NCBI RefSeq assembly: GCF_002109325.1
Contig: NZ_CP015348.1
Span: 1,135,001-1,199,000, forward strand
Direction of reading: 5' to 3'
Origin: Sporosarcina ureae
Lineage (GTDB): Bacteria; Bacillota; Bacilli; Bacillales_A; Planococcaceae
Length of the DNA: 64,000 nucleotides
The notes beneath the pieces are model-generated. The model did not search any database, had not been told where the DNA came from, and was given only the letters and a program-made list of their open reading frames with translations. Below are positions 38,344-48,205 of the stretch, piece after piece (within the stretch, counting starts at the first letter, position 1; the number at the start of each line of letters is the position of its first letter). The translations under genes and the position numbers were made by a program.

Positions 38344-39486
38344 ATGACAACGATACAACCACATGGCGGTAGTTTAGTGAATTTATACGAACCCACTCTT
38401 TCAATTGAAGGAGTACACAAGACAGTTTCGATAGATGCTACATCGGTTAGTGATTTGGAACTGATCGCAACAGGAGCATACAGCCCGTTAACAGGTTTCT
38501 TGACTTCTGAAGATTATCACGCAGTTGTAAACGATATCCGCTTAGCAAACGGCACTATTTGGAGTTTACCGATTACGTTACCTGTGAAGGATCGTTCTGC
38601 TTACTCAATAGGTGACACGGTTTTGCTTGAGTACCAAGGTGATATCTATGGAACACTTGAAATTAAAGACATTTTTGAACCTGATCAACAAATAGAAGCG
38701 GTAAAGGTTTATAAGACAGCTGACCGCGCTCATCCTGGCGTAGCCAAGTTACTCGATCGCGGCCATATCTATCTAGGTGGGCCGATCAAATTGATTAGAC
38801 GAATTGAACAGAAAAGTTTTGCTGAGTTTTATTTCGATCCTTCTGAAACTCGTCAAGCATTCGAAAATAATGGCTGGAAGACTATTGTCGGATTCCAAAC
38901 ACGTAATCCTGTTCACCGTGCCCATGAATATATTCAAAAAACTGCACTGGAGATTGTCGATGCCCTATTACTCAATCCACTAGTTGGGGAAACGAAATCA
39001 GATGATATTCCTGCAGATGTACGGATGGAAAGTTATCAAGTTCTGCTGCGCGATTACTATCCTGAAGATCGTGTCAAGCTAGCTGTGTTCCCTGCGGCAA
39101 TGCGTTATGCAGGTCCGCGCGAAGCAATTTTCCATGCGCTTGTACGCAAAAACTATGGTTGTACCCACTTTATTGTCGGTCGTGACCATGCAGGTGTTGG
39201 CGATTACTATGGCACGTATGAAGCCCAAGAGATCTTCTCGAACTTTACAGCGGATGAAATCGGTATTACATTACTCTTCTTTGAACACAGTTTCTTCTGT
39301 AAGACTTGCGGCAACATGGCGACGCCAAAAACTTGCCCACATTCCAGTGAAAATCATGTCATTCTTTCAGGAACCAAAGTACGGGAGATGTTGAAAAACG
39401 GCATCTTGCCTCCACCGGAATTCAGTCGTAAAGAAGTTGTCGATGTATTGATCAATGGCTTACAAGAAAAAGAACTGGTGAAGTGA
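38344..39486 (+). CDS. sat: Sulfate adenylyltransferase
   Basis: 380 residues, ATP sulfurylase of the bacterial/archaeal monofunctional type. [12 protein letters not shown] and [12 protein letters not shown] carry the ATP-binding HxxH and catalytic residues; FCKTCGN-type cysteines near residue 320 may bind zinc. Makes APS from sulfate and ATP. Its TGA overlaps the ribosome site of cysC (GTGAGGAG), showing tight coupling. The 69-base gap from cysH has no terminator. Confidence 0.95.
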   Translation: MTTIQPHGGSLVNLYEPTLSIEGVHKTVSIDATSVSDLELIATGAYSPLTGFLTSEDYHAVVNDIRLANGTIWSLPITLPVKDRSAYSIGDTVLLEYQGDIYGTLEIKDIFEPDQQIEAVKVYKTADRAHPGVAKLLDRGHIYLGGPIKLIRRIEQKSFAEFYFDPSETRQAFENNGWKTIVGFQTRNPVHRAHEYIQKTALEIVDALLLNPLVGETKSDDIPADVRMESYQVLLRDYYPEDRVKLAVFPAAMRYAGPREAIFHALVRKNYGCTHFIVGRDHAGVGDYYGTYEAQEIFSNFTADEIGITLLFFEHSFFCKTCGNMATPKTCPHSSENHVILSGTKVREMLKNGILPPPEFSRKEVVDVLINGLQEKELVK

Positions 39487-39497
39487 GGAGAAGCGAA

Positions 39498-40094
39498 ATG
39501 ACAAAGAATATTGTATGGCATGACCAATTAATCTCTAAAGAGGAACAACGAGCAAAAAACAGTCATCATAGCGCAGTTCTCTACTTTACCGGTCTATCCG
39601 GTTCGGGTAAATCCACTATTGCAAATGCAGCCGCTCGCCGGTTGCATGATCTCGGCGCTAATACTTATGTACTGGACGGAGATAACGTCCGCCACGGCTT
39701 GAATAAAGATCTTGGTTTTTCTGATGAAGCACGAAAAGAAAATATTCGTCGCATTGGTGAAGTTTCAAAGTTATTCATCGATAGTGGTCAACTTGTTTTC
39801 ACAGCATTCATCTCCCCCTTCCAGGAAGATCGTGACAGCGTGAGACGCCTTGTTGAAGAAGACGAATTTGTCGAAGTGTATATTAGTTGTCCGCTAGACG
39901 CTTGTGAACAACGTGACCCAAAAGGTTTATATGAAAAAGCGCGTGCCGGTGTCATTCCTGAGTTCACCGGGATTTCATCACCTTATGAAGCACCAGTAAA
40001 TCCTGAACTTACATTGGAAACGGATAAATATACTGTGGAAGAATGTGTCGAACAACTAATCGGCTACTTGCGTGATAAAAAATGGATTAATTGA
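39498..40094 (+). CDS. cysC: Adenylyl-sulfate kinase
   Basis: 198 residues, P-loop kinase. Walker A GLSGSGKST at 32-40, LDGDNVRHGLNKDLGFS and FISPFQEDRD are the APS kinase signatures. Phosphorylates APS to PAPS. The ATG at 39498 follows AGGAGAAGCG; an in-frame GTG at 39483 lies inside the sat stop region. Co-existence with an Fe-S CysH means PAPS may be optional for reduction. Confidence 0.95.
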   Translation: MTKNIVWHDQLISKEEQRAKNSHHSAVLYFTGLSGSGKSTIANAAARRLHDLGANTYVLDGDNVRHGLNKDLGFSDEARKENIRRIGEVSKLFIDSGQLVFTAFISPFQEDRDSVRRLVEEDEFVEVYISCPLDACEQRDPKGLYEKARAGVIPEFTGISSPYEAPVNPELTLETDKYTVEECVEQLIGYLRDKKWIN

Positions 40095-40106
40095 GGAGTG
40101 GTTAGA

Positions 40107-40883
40107 ATGGGAAAAGTTTGGCTAGTCGGAGCGGGTCCAGGAGATCCAGATTTATTGACCGTCAAAGCAGTGAAAGCTATACAGCAAGCGGATGTAATTC
40201 TTTATGACAGACTGATCAATCAAGAGATTTTAACGTATGCTAAGCCGGACGTGGAGTTGATATTCGTAGGCAAGCTTCCGAAGCATCATTTCGTCCAGCA
40301 GGATATGATTAATTTCTTATTGGTTAAGCATGCGAAGCAAGGTAAACAAGTCGTACGTCTGAAAGGCGGCGATCCATTCATTTTCGGTCGCGGCGGTGAA
40401 GAAGCAGCGTTTGTGGTTAAGCATCACATCCCATTTGAAGTGATTCCAGGCATCACTTCTGGAATCGCTGCTCCTGCTTATGCAGGTATTCCCGTTACTC
40501 ACCGTGATTATAGTGCATCATTTGCTATCGTCACGGGCCATCGTAAAGAAGGAGCCGAAGAAGCTGAGAAATGGCAGGCTCTTGCCAAAGGTATTGATAC
40601 ACTTGCAATTTATATGGGTGTCAGTAATCTTCCCTATATACAGAAGCAATTAATTCAACATGGCAAGGATCCAGACACACCCGTTGCGTTTATTCATTGG
40701 GGGACCACAGAGACGCAACGTGCAGTTACTGCAACACTTTCTACTATGACGGAAACGGCACGCCTTGAAGATGTCAAGAATCCAAGTATGATTGTCATTG
40801 GTGAAGTTGTCCGTTTACGCGACGAGTTACAGTGGTTCGAGGAATCGAGTGATGAACGTCGTTTGCATGAGGCGCTAGTATGA
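40107..40883 (+). CDS. cobA: Uroporphyrinogen-III C-methyltransferase
   Basis: 258 residues, SUMT/CysG-A type. GAGPGDPDLLT (SAM site), DRLI, RLKGGDPFIFGRGGEE and PGITSGIAAPAYAGIPVTHR are family motifs. Transfers two methyls from SAM to uroporphyrinogen III to give precorrin-2, the first step to siroheme, the sulfite reductase cofactor. ATG at 40107 follows GAGGAGTGG. Its stop overlaps the sirB start (ATGA). Confidence 0.95.
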   Translation: MGKVWLVGAGPGDPDLLTVKAVKAIQQADVILYDRLINQEILTYAKPDVELIFVGKLPKHHFVQQDMINFLLVKHAKQGKQVVRLKGGDPFIFGRGGEEAAFVVKHHIPFEVIPGITSGIAAPAYAGIPVTHRDYSASFAIVTGHRKEGAEEAEKWQALAKGIDTLAIYMGVSNLPYIQKQLIQHGKDPDTPVAFIHWGTTETQRAVTATLSTMTETARLEDVKNPSMIVIGEVVRLRDELQWFEESSDERRLHEALV

Positions 40884-41641
40884 GAGCGATCCTCTATATT
40901 TGTCACGGTAGCCGTGTAAAGAAAGGACAGCAGGCAGCCTTAGCATTCATCGAGAAAACGATGAGAACTGAAGCTGCCCCTATCCAAGAAGCCTGTTTCT
41001 TAGAACTTGCTGATCCTTCTATTGCAGAAGGTGTTGCGCGTTGTATAGAGCGTGGTGCGACGGAAATTATCGCAATCCCCTTCCTGTTATTACGCGCGGG
41101 CCATGCCAATGTGGACATACCCGTTGAGCTGCAAGGCGTCATGGTGAAGTATCCTGATATTCCTGTTTACTACGGAGACCCAATTGGCGTGGATGAACGA
41201 ATGGTCGATGTGCTGATTGAGCGATTGCATCAAACAACAGAAATTGTCCCCAAAGATGCATCGATATTATTGATTGGAAGGGGCAGTAGCGACCCCGCAA
41301 CGATCGATGACTTTGCAGATATCAAAAGGATTTTCCAAGAGAAAACGACACTACAAAATGTTAGCGTGGGTTATCTTGCCGCCTGTGGTCCTTTTTTTGA
41401 AGAAGAACTTGAGCGTTTGTTAGAACAGCAGCCGAAGAATCTATATATTTTACCCTATTTATTATTCACTGGTATTTTAATGAAAACGATTGAGCGAACA
41501 CTACAGAAAACTAAAACAACAACCGCTATTCATTTATGTCCTGCACTCGGTTATGATCCAGCTATCCATGCAATCTTGAATGAAAGGGCTAATGAAGCAG
41601 CAGAAAGGAAACGTGGTCTAAATGTTCCCCATTATGCTTGA
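40880..41641 (+). CDS. sirB: Sirohydrochlorin ferrochelatase SirB
   Basis: 253 residues, CbiX/SirB class II chelatase. Two related halves with ILYICHGSRVKKGQ at the start (catalytic His) and LLIGRGSSDP at the middle, plus IPFLLLRAGHANVDIP carrying the second His. Inserts Fe(II) into sirohydrochlorin to form siroheme. Translationally coupled to cobA by a 4-base overlap and to sirC by a 20-base overlap. Confidence 0.92.
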   Translation: MRAILYICHGSRVKKGQQAALAFIEKTMRTEAAPIQEACFLELADPSIAEGVARCIERGATEIIAIPFLLLRAGHANVDIPVELQGVMVKYPDIPVYYGDPIGVDERMVDVLIERLHQTTEIVPKDASILLIGRGSSDPATIDDFADIKRIFQEKTTLQNVSVGYLAACGPFFEEELERLLEQQPKNLYILPYLLFTGILMKTIERTLQKTKTTTAIHLCPALGYDPAIHAILNERANEAAERKRGLNVPHYA

Positions 41642-42257
41642 AAATATGGATGAATCGAATATCTTCGTAGTCGGTGGCGGACATGTCGCCTATCACAAAG
41701 TACTTAACCTCCGCCGATTCGGTATTCATCCAACTATTATCAGTCCTGCTTTTCATCCCTCTTTTGAAGAACTTGAACAGCAAGGTGTGGTTACGCTCAT
41801 TACGAAAGAAGCGGAATGGGAAGATGTTGCGACCGCCTTTCTCACCTTGCTCGTAACAGATAATGAAGCAGTGAACGATCGCCTCGCCAAGCAATTAAAA
41901 GATGCGGGAAAATTAGTCGTTCACGCTTCCAATCCATCTTTAGGCACTGCACAGATTCCCGCTGTCACTGCGCGGGGTAAACTGATCATCAGTGTATCGA
42001 CAAGTGGCTCAAGTCCCTCATTGGCTAAAAAGATCCGTGACGAAATTGCGGAAACCTATGATGAACGATATGAGGAGTATTTGGATTTCCTCGCTGATGT
42101 TCGACAGTATGTGAAACACTACGTTGCGGATCGTACAGAGCGCAGAGCATGGCTGAAAGAAGCTATTGAGCCTATTTATCTCCATAACACAGACGAGCGG
42201 CAAACATTTCTGAACGAACTACAGAAAACCTCTCCTTCAGAACAACTTGTTAATTAA
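41622..42257 (+). CDS. sirC: Precorrin-2 dehydrogenase SirC
   Basis: 211 residues, NAD-dependent precorrin-2 dehydrogenase. Rossmann loop GGGHVAYHK near residue 18, TVSTSGSSPSLAKKIRDEI-like ISVSTSGSSPSLAKKI about residue 125. Oxidises precorrin-2 to sirohydrochlorin. Last gene of the operon. Its last bases and terminator are imitated again at 48475-48540, on the far side of the liv island. Confidence 0.92.
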   Translation: MFPIMLENMDESNIFVVGGGHVAYHKVLNLRRFGIHPTIISPAFHPSFEELEQQGVVTLITKEAEWEDVATAFLTLLVTDNEAVNDRLAKQLKDAGKLVVHASNPSLGTAQIPAVTARGKLIISVSTSGSSPSLAKKIRDEIAETYDERYEEYLDFLADVRQYVKHYVADRTERRAWLKEAIEPIYLHNTDERQTFLNELQKTSPSEQLVN

Positions 42258-42269
42258 AAACGAAATAAA

Positions 42270-42308
42270 AAAGATCCTTAGTTCATTTCAAATTAAGGAT
42301 CTTTTTCA
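42270..42308. terminator. Terminator of the cysH operon (copy 1)
   Basis: Hairpin AAGATCCTTA/TAAGGATCTT with T tail, a diverged copy of the terminator at 48504-48540. Confidence 0.85.
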
Positions 42309-42310
42309 TA

Positions 42311-42470
42311 TAGTTTTCGATCGATTACTTGTTCATGAAAGATTTAATTTCTTCTTCATAGCTACTTTGTTGAGTATCCCAACGACTATTTGGCAGTAAG
42401 GACATACGGATAGATTACAGCCTCGACGTTGTTCGTCTGCTCTTGCTGAAATTAATTTCAGCAAAACTAG
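42311..42470 (-). pseudogene. Decayed thioredoxin-like gene (copy of 48560 gene)
   Basis: On the minus strand, the 3' end is almost identical to the end of the thioredoxin-like gene at 48560-48904, including its downstream CATATAGTTTTCGATCGA and the stop (42325-42327). Further blocks match the CPYC region (GGCAGTAAGGACATAC), GATTACAGCCTC, GTTCGTCTGCTCTTGC and the 5' part (CAAAACTAG), but about 200 bases are missing and frames are lost. Its left-over sequence runs into the stop codon of the P1 peptidase gene. Confidence 0.8.
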
Positions 42471-43531
42471 TCAAACGGATAGGCGTGGACGATATTCCCC
42501 ATCCGTCCTGTCGTCGTTATAGCCTGTGATAGGGAATTCAGTATTGCTTCTTCCGCTACTTCAGCTGCACCGAGAAAAAGGTCATTCATAATAGAATGAT
42601 CATCTCTTAATTGTTGTCTTGTTTCTACCATTTCTCTTGTGAAATGCGGAATTTTATGAGCAGTTGAAAATGCGATGACAACGTCACCACTGCCATTACT
42701 AAAGTGACTTCCCGTTCTCCCAAGACCAATACCACATCTTTTCGCTACTCGGCGTAACTGCCTATTGCTAAGCGGTGCATTTGTCGCCAAAACTATCATG
42801 ATCGATCCATCAGCGGGACTAGGGTATGTCGGGATATACGGGTTGTCGCTTAATTTATATTTCTCAAGTTGAAAGTCTTCCTTTTTTCCGAAATTACTAA
42901 GGACTATACAACCAACCGTATACTTCTTTCCACTTTCACTCTCCGTAATTATTCGTGATGAGGAACCAATTCCTCCTTTATAGCCAAAACAAATCATGCC
43001 TTTTCCAGCCCCAACTGCCCCTTCCAAGCAAGCGTCAGTAGAAGCTTCTTTAATAGCATCGATTGCATGACTAGGTTGAACTGCTAGCTCACGGATTGAA
43101 TTCAATCGGCTATCATTGCATTCCCCAACAACCAGATTGATCGTTCCCGTCGTGTCTCCAATTTCAGGACTTTCTTCTAACATATATTGTAGGGTACCTT
43201 GGGTCACTGCGGGGACTGCAAACGTGTTTGTCAGCATAATCGGAGACTCAATCAAGCCCAATTCATTTACTTGAACGAGTCCTGTTGTTTTTCCAAAACC
43301 GTTTAAAATATAACTTGCGCCTACTACTTTATTCATAAACAGATTGTCGCCATGCGGTAAAATGGCAGTCACGCCTGTAGCTACGTAATCATCTCCTTGT
43401 AATGGATGATCTAGTGTGACATGTCCAACTTTTACGCCTTGTACATCCGTGATACAATTTTTGATACCCGTTGGAAGACGACCGATGATAATACCCCTAT
43501 CTCTAACTTTCTTAGATTCATGTAAGTTCAT
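42467..43531 (-). CDS. P1 family peptidase (DmpA/BapA-like)
   Basis: 354 residues, N-terminal-nucleophile fold of the DmpA family. NCITDVQGVKVGHVTL at the start and NGSGDVVIAFSTAHKIP (about 290), where self-cleavage before a Ser/Gly normally creates the nucleophile, are landmarks; VVGECNDSRLN lies in between. Such enzymes cut N-terminal residues from peptides or beta-peptides. It is the last gene downstream of livF in the same direction, so the peptidase may act on peptides or amides linked to the importer. ATG at 43531 follows TTGGAGTG. Confidence 0.87.
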   Translation of the reverse strand: MNLHESKKVRDRGIIIGRLPTGIKNCITDVQGVKVGHVTLDHPLQGDDYVATGVTAILPHGDNLFMNKVVGASYILNGFGKTTGLVQVNELGLIESPIMLTNTFAVPAVTQGTLQYMLEESPEIGDTTGTINLVVGECNDSRLNSIRELAVQPSHAIDAIKEASTDACLEGAVGAGKGMICFGYKGGIGSSSRIITESESGKKYTVGCIVLSNFGKKEDFQLEKYKLSDNPYIPTYPSPADGSIMIVLATNAPLSNRQLRRVAKRCGIGLGRTGSHFSNGSGDVVIAFSTAHKIPHFTREMVETRQQLRDDHSIMNDLFLGAAEVAEEAILNSLSQAITTTGRMGNIVHAYPFD

Positions 43532-43632
43532 ATTATTCACTCCAAGCAAAAGTTTTAATTAAGTAAATTGTTCTTCGCAATTTCAACAAAATAAAAAAAA
43601 GCAGCAAAGTTCTACTGCCTCTTCAATCTTGA

Positions 43633-44340
43633 TTAATGACCTAAATAAGCTTTCTTAATCGTATCATCTTGCAATAATTCTTTAGCAGTACCAGAAGCTA
43701 CTACTTTCCCATTTTCAAGTACATACCCACGATCTGCTACTTTTAAGGCTTGTCGCGCATTTTGTTCAACAAGTAATACAGTCGTACCAGCTTCATTAAT
43801 TTCTTTAATAATTTTAAATATATCTGCAACGATGATCGGTGCTAGCCCCATTGAAGGTTCATCTAGTAAAAGAAGCTTTGGTTTAGACATAATCACTCTG
43901 GCAATCGCTAACATTTGTTGTTGTCCACCTGAAAGTGTGCCACCGTATTGCTCTTTTCTTTCTCTCAGAATTGGAAAGCGATCCATCACTTTCTCAATAT
44001 CCGCGCCAACTTCTGAATCACTTCGATGATATGCACCCATTTCCAAGTTTTCTAAAACAGTCATTGTTGCCAAAATACCTCGACCTTCTGGGACAAGTGC
44101 TAAACCTTTTCGTAAAAGCTGGTCTGGTCGACGGCCTGTAACATCATTTCCTAAATAGTGGATTGTGCCTTCTTTAGGTTTTAAAAGCCCAGCGATGGTA
44201 TTCATCATTGTCGTCTTACCCGCACCATTGGCTCCTAAAATCGTTACGATTGTCCCTTCTTCTACAGCTATATCTATACTTTTTAACGCTTGAATTTTCC
44301 CATAAAAGGTACTGATGTTATCTAGTTTAAGCAAGCTCAT
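43633..44340 (-). CDS. livF: Branched-chain amino acid ABC transporter ATPase LivF
   Basis: 235 residues. Walker A LGANGAGKTT, signature LSGGQQQM, Walker B LLLLDEPSMGLAP and H-loop VEQNAR, with the LivF-type LVPEGRGIL. One of two ATPases of a HAAT importer for branched-chain amino acids or related compounds. ATG at 44340 follows GGAGGAGGA. Overlaps livG by 14 bases. Confidence 0.93.
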   Translation of the reverse strand: MSLLKLDNISTFYGKIQALKSIDIAVEEGTIVTILGANGAGKTTMMNTIAGLLKPKEGTIHYLGNDVTGRRPDQLLRKGLALVPEGRGILATMTVLENLEMGAYHRSDSEVGADIEKVMDRFPILRERKEQYGGTLSGGQQQMLAIARVIMSKPKLLLLDEPSMGLAPIIVADIFKIIKEINEAGTTVLLVEQNARQALKVADRGYVLENGKVVASGTAKELLQDDTIKKAYLGH

Positions 44341-45100
44341 CTTCCTCCTCCACCCCGAGGTAGGCTTCAATTACTTCTTTATTGTTTTGAATACTGCTCG
44401 GTGTACCTTCTGCAATTTTTTTACCAAAGTTCAAAACGACAATTCTACTACAAACACGCATCACTAGTGGCATATCATGTTCGATCAGCAGCACCGTAAT
44501 ATCCAATGTTTGGATTTTTTTAATTAAATTAAATAAATCATTCGTTTCTTTTTCATTCATACCAGCTGCTGGTTCATCAAGGAGAATTAACTTTGGCCTA
44601 CTCGCTAAAGCTCTTGCGATTTCTAATCTTCGCTGTGCGCCATAGGAAAGGTTTTTTGCAATTGTTTCCTTGTCATTCGCTAAGCCAACAACTTCTAGTA
44701 TCTCATCAGAAGTCGCCAGGACTCTAGCTTCTTCTGCTTTTTGAGCTTTCGTACGAAATACACTTTGCATCACATTCGTTTTTAGTCGGCAATGATTACC
44801 TACCATAACGTTTTCACGTACTGTTAAGTCAGAAAACAGACGGATATTTTGAAATGTACGACAGATACCTTTTTCTGTAATTTGATGTGGCTTCAGATTT
44901 GATAGTGGATTGCCGACAAACGATATATCACCAGAACTAGGAGGATACATAGCTGTAATCATATTAAACATCGTCGTTTTTCCAGCACCATTAGGCCCAA
45001 TTAAACCAAGTATTTCGCCTTCTTCCACTGAAAACGAGACATCGGTTAAAGCTTGGATACCACCGAAGTTTTTACTGATCTTCTTTATTTCAAGCACCAT
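44327..45100 (-). CDS. livG: Branched-chain amino acid ABC transporter ATPase LivG
   Basis: 257 residues. Walker A GPNGAGKTT, CRTFQNIRLF (LivG-specific), signature LSYGAQRRLEIARAL, Walker B LILLDEPAAGMN and H-loop IEHDM. Second ATPase of the importer. Start ATG at 45100 lies inside the end of livM (11-base overlap) after AGGGGAG. Confidence 0.93.
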   Translation of the reverse strand: MVLEIKKISKNFGGIQALTDVSFSVEEGEILGLIGPNGAGKTTMFNMITAMYPPSSGDISFVGNPLSNLKPHQITEKGICRTFQNIRLFSDLTVRENVMVGNHCRLKTNVMQSVFRTKAQKAEEARVLATSDEILEVVGLANDKETIAKNLSYGAQRRLEIARALASRPKLILLDEPAAGMNEKETNDLFNLIKKIQTLDITVLLIEHDMPLVMRVCSRIVVLNFGKKIAEGTPSSIQNNKEVIEAYLGVEEEDELA

Positions 45101-46055
45101 GATTTTTCTCCCCTTTCTTCTTAGGTTTCAATCGTTTGAATCGGTTTATCATATTTACATCGATAATTCCTTGTGGACGGAACGCCATCATAAGAACCAG
45201 AAGCGCACCATAAATCATAAATCGATATTCGTTGATAAAACGTAGGAATTCGGGCATTGCAGATAAGAACACAGCTCCGAATATGGATCCCCATATAACT
45301 TCGCTTCCGCCAAAAATAGAGAATATCAATATTTCTACTGCTCTGTGATAATCAAAGTCTGATGGGCTAATGTACGCCATTAAATGGGCATATAATGCAC
45401 CTGCAAACCCTGCTAACATTGCACCTTGACCGAAAGCTAACACTTTGTAATACGTAATATTAATACCCATTGCTTCTGATGCTTCTTCATCCATTTTAAT
45501 AGCGGAGAAAGCACGTCCAATTCTAGAATTATTCTGTCTCACGAAAAACCAAATGACTGAAATCGTTATAATGAGTAAAACAAAAAAGACAGCTAAACTT
45601 ATGAACTGGTTGTTTTTCAATCCAAACATATCAGGTTCTATTCCTATACTTTTACTTAAACTAAGTATTTCTCTTCCAAGATGCGGAATGCCTGATAAGC
45701 CAATGGCACCGTTTGTTAAACCCTCCCAGTTAATGAAAAGGACTCGAACGACTTCACCAAACCCAAGTGTTGCAATAGCGAGATAAACACCTTGTAATCT
45801 TAAAGCGGGTATACCAATTAATGTCCCAACAATCCCTGTAAAGATCGCAGCTATAATGACGCCGAGTACAAGCGGCATATTATAATTAAGCGTAAGAATA
45901 GCTGTTGTGTACGCACCTATACTCATAAAACCTGCATGCCCCAGTGATAATTGTCCCGTTCCAAGCGTTATGTATATACTAACTGCCAGGATAATATTAA
46001 TTAAAATAAAAGAAATAACTTGTAGATAATATGGGTTTATTAATTCGCCTAACAT
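45090..46055 (-). CDS. livM: Branched-chain amino acid ABC transporter permease LivM
   Basis: 321 residues with about eight to ten membrane helices and the LivM motif LGTGQLSLGHAGFMSIGAYTTA near residue 30. It forms the membrane channel with LivH. Five bases separate it from livH. A basic tail (RFKRLKPKKKGEKNHGA) lies in the cytosol. Confidence 0.93.
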   Translation of the reverse strand: MLGELINPYYLQVISFILINIILAVSIYITLGTGQLSLGHAGFMSIGAYTTAILTLNYNMPLVLGVIIAAIFTGIVGTLIGIPALRLQGVYLAIATLGFGEVVRVLFINWEGLTNGAIGLSGIPHLGREILSLSKSIGIEPDMFGLKNNQFISLAVFFVLLIITISVIWFFVRQNNSRIGRAFSAIKMDEEASEAMGINITYYKVLAFGQGAMLAGFAGALYAHLMAYISPSDFDYHRAVEILIFSIFGGSEVIWGSIFGAVFLSAMPEFLRFINEYRFMIYGALLVLMMAFRPQGIIDVNMINRFKRLKPKKKGEKNHGA

Positions 46056-46059
46056 CTAA

Positions 46060-46944
46060 TCAACCCTTTCTTCCAGTTGTAGCTGTTCCAAAGATTCCTT
46101 GGGGTCGTACGATTAAAATAACAATGATTGCGATAAACGCAACAGCATCACGATAACCTGAATCTCCATAGGCTACGATAAATGTTTCAGCCATCCCTAA
46201 AATCAAACCACCTACCATGGCCCCTCTTACATTACCTAACCCACCTAAAATAATGATAGCTAATCCTTTAAGTCCGAAAGATAAACCCATTTGGGGGTTA
46301 ACAGAGTTGAAAGCAATTCCGACTAAAATTCCAGCGATTCCACCCATTGCAGATGCAATAATAACAGTTTGCGTTATCGTTCTCTTCGTATTTACACCGA
46401 GAAGACTGGCTACTGCTAAGTTTTCCGCACTTGCACGTAATGCTTTTCCTGCCTTTGTTTTAGATAACCAAAAAGTAAGTCCGAACATAAGTAAAATAGC
46501 AATAACAAAAATAATAATTTGAACGTAGTAAACAGTTGTTGATCCTAAAACAAATTTTAATTCTGAAAGTGACGTTCGGAATGGTTGGTTACCTGAACCA
46601 AAAAAGTGATGTGCAACGTTCTCAAGAAAAATAGAAACACCGATTGTACTGATCAAAGGCGCAAGATGTGAGACACCCTCTTTTCCTCGTAATGGTCGTA
46701 GCGCAAATGTCTCGAGAAAATAGCCTAAAATTCCCGTCACGACAATGGCTACAACAAATGCAATATATAATGGCCAACCTAATATATTCGTGACGACGAC
46801 GCCCATAAACGCTCCGAACATAAAGATTTCCCCATGCCCCATATTTACTACGTTCAACACACCAAATACGAGCGTGTAACCTAGCGCAACAATGACATAG
46901 ATACTCCCTAATGTTAGACCATTTATTAATTGTTCAATTAGCAA
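46060..46944 (-). CDS. livH: Branched-chain amino acid ABC transporter permease LivH
   Basis: 294 residues with about eight helices; LTLGSIYVIVALGYTLVFGVLNVVNMGHGE at the start and GLKGLAIIILGGLGNVRGAMVGGL in the loop coupling to the ATPase are LivH signatures. Channel partner of LivM. It follows the binding-protein gene after a 109-base gap holding a small hairpin. Confidence 0.93.
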   Translation of the reverse strand: MLIEQLINGLTLGSIYVIVALGYTLVFGVLNVVNMGHGEIFMFGAFMGVVVTNILGWPLYIAFVVAIVVTGILGYFLETFALRPLRGKEGVSHLAPLISTIGVSIFLENVAHHFFGSGNQPFRTSLSELKFVLGSTTVYYVQIIIFVIAILLMFGLTFWLSKTKAGKALRASAENLAVASLLGVNTKRTITQTVIIASAMGGIAGILVGIAFNSVNPQMGLSFGLKGLAIIILGGLGNVRGAMVGGLILGMAETFIVAYGDSGYRDAVAFIAIIVILIVRPQGIFGTATTGRKG

Positions 46945-47021
46945 TAGTCCTCCTCCTCCTTCTTCATTTTTGACTTATATAATCGAGCTTATTTTTCGTA
47001 AGTCATTTAGGAAAATAAGAA

Positions 47022-47040
47022 GGCTGGGAAAATCCCAGCC
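47022..47040 (-). terminator. Partial terminator between livK and livH
   Basis: Short hairpin GGCTGGGA/TCCCAGCC after the livK stop, with a weakly T-rich tail on the minus strand. Such hairpins let the binding protein be made in excess over the membrane parts. Confidence 0.65.
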
Positions 47041-47053
47041 CCTTTCCCTAAAA

Positions 47054-48205
47054 TTATTCAAAGACTACGTATTCGTCACCTTCAATAATTAAAACCGTTG
47101 GCTCCATAATAATGTCGCCTTCTTCATCAAATGACATATTTCCTAAAACACCTTCAAAATCTTTAATTTCAGCAAGTGCATCACGAATCGCATCACGGTC
47201 TGCTTCACCAGCATTTTTAATTGCTTCAGCCATTACATAAAAACCATCGTATGCTTGTGCTGCGAACTGGTCTGGCTCCATACCGTAAGCGGCTTCATAA
47301 TCTTCAACAAACTTTTTAACTTTCTCGTCGTCTTTCTTAGCGAACCACGGGGTTGCAACGATTAAACCATTTGCAGCATCGCCAGCAATTTTAATAACTT
47401 CTGGTGAGTTAAAACCATTACCCCCAACAAATGGTACGTCAATTCCCATTTTGCGGGCTTGATCAAGAATTACTGCACCTTCATTATAAAGAGCAGAAGC
47501 TAAAACTAAATCGGGGTTAAGGCTCTTAATTTTTGTTAATTGTGCTTTATAATCAGATTGTCCTAACTGGAAAGTTTCTGTTGTTAATACTTCTAAATCT
47601 AAATCTTTAGCAACTTGCTTCATCGTGTCATATCCTGCTTTTGTGAATACATCATCATTTCCATATAAAATAGCAACTTTTTTAGCGCCATATTTATCAA
47701 TAGCTTTCTGCACAGATGCAGGAATTGCTAATGTCTCAGGAATCGAGTTTCTGAATACATATTCACCAAGTTGCGGAATACCTTCAGCTGTGTTTGATGT
47801 ACCTAGAATTGGAACGCCGTTTAAATCTGCTTCCGGTCCAACGATTTGCATTTCAGTACTTAAAGTAGGTCCAATAATTGCGTCTACATTTTCTGAGTTC
47901 ATTAATTTTTGTGCAACTGATAATGCTTCTTCTTGTTTACCAGCGGAGTCTTCAATCTTCAACTCGATGTCAACTTCCCCCAGTTCAGCAATTTCTTTGT
48001 GTGCAAGATTGATTCCGTTTGTGATCGCTTCACCATAACTAGCACCTGGACCAGTTAAATATGAAATAACGCCTACTTTTGCTTTTACAACATCATCAGA
48101 GCCTGCACTTTCAGTATCATCTGTGGATGAGTTCCCACATGCGGCTAACATTACTAATGTAAAAGCCATTAAAACTGTAAACAAGAGTTTACTTTTTTTA
48201 CTCAT
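47054..48205 (-). CDS. livK: Branched-chain amino acid ABC transporter binding lipoprotein LivK
   Basis: 383 residues. Lipoprotein signal with lipobox LAACG (Cys about 23), then a two-lobe type I periplasmic-binding fold: GVISYLTGPGASYGEAITNGINLA, IDAIIGPTLSTEMQIVGP-type ADAIIGPT region and VATPWFAKKDDEKVKKF. Anchored outside the membrane, it delivers the ligand to LivHM. Exact ligand (Leu/Ile/Val, amides or peptides) is unknown. ATG at 48205 follows AGGGGGCTG. Confidence 0.93.
   Translation of the reverse strand: MSKKSKLLFTVLMAFTLVMLAACGNSSTDDTESAGSDDVVKAKVGVISYLTGPGASYGEAITNGINLAHKEIAELGEVDIELKIEDSAGKQEEALSVAQKLMNSENVDAIIGPTLSTEMQIVGPEADLNGVPILGTSNTAEGIPQLGEYVFRNSIPETLAIPASVQKAIDKYGAKKVAILYGNDDVFTKAGYDTMKQVAKDLDLEVLTTETFQLGQSDYKAQLTKIKSLNPDLVLASALYNEGAVILDQARKMGIDVPFVGGNGFNSPEVIKIAGDAANGLIVATPWFAKKDDEKVKKFVEDYEAAYGMEPDQFAAQAYDGFYVMAEAIKNAGEADRDAIRDALAEIKDFEGVLGNMSFDEEGDIIMEPTVLIIEGDEYVVFE

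Noticed and set aside
47022..47040. GGCTGGGA hairpin as a piece of the IS1182 end
   Set aside because: Only eight bases agree with the IS tip, and the context is a normal intergenic hairpin between livK and livH.
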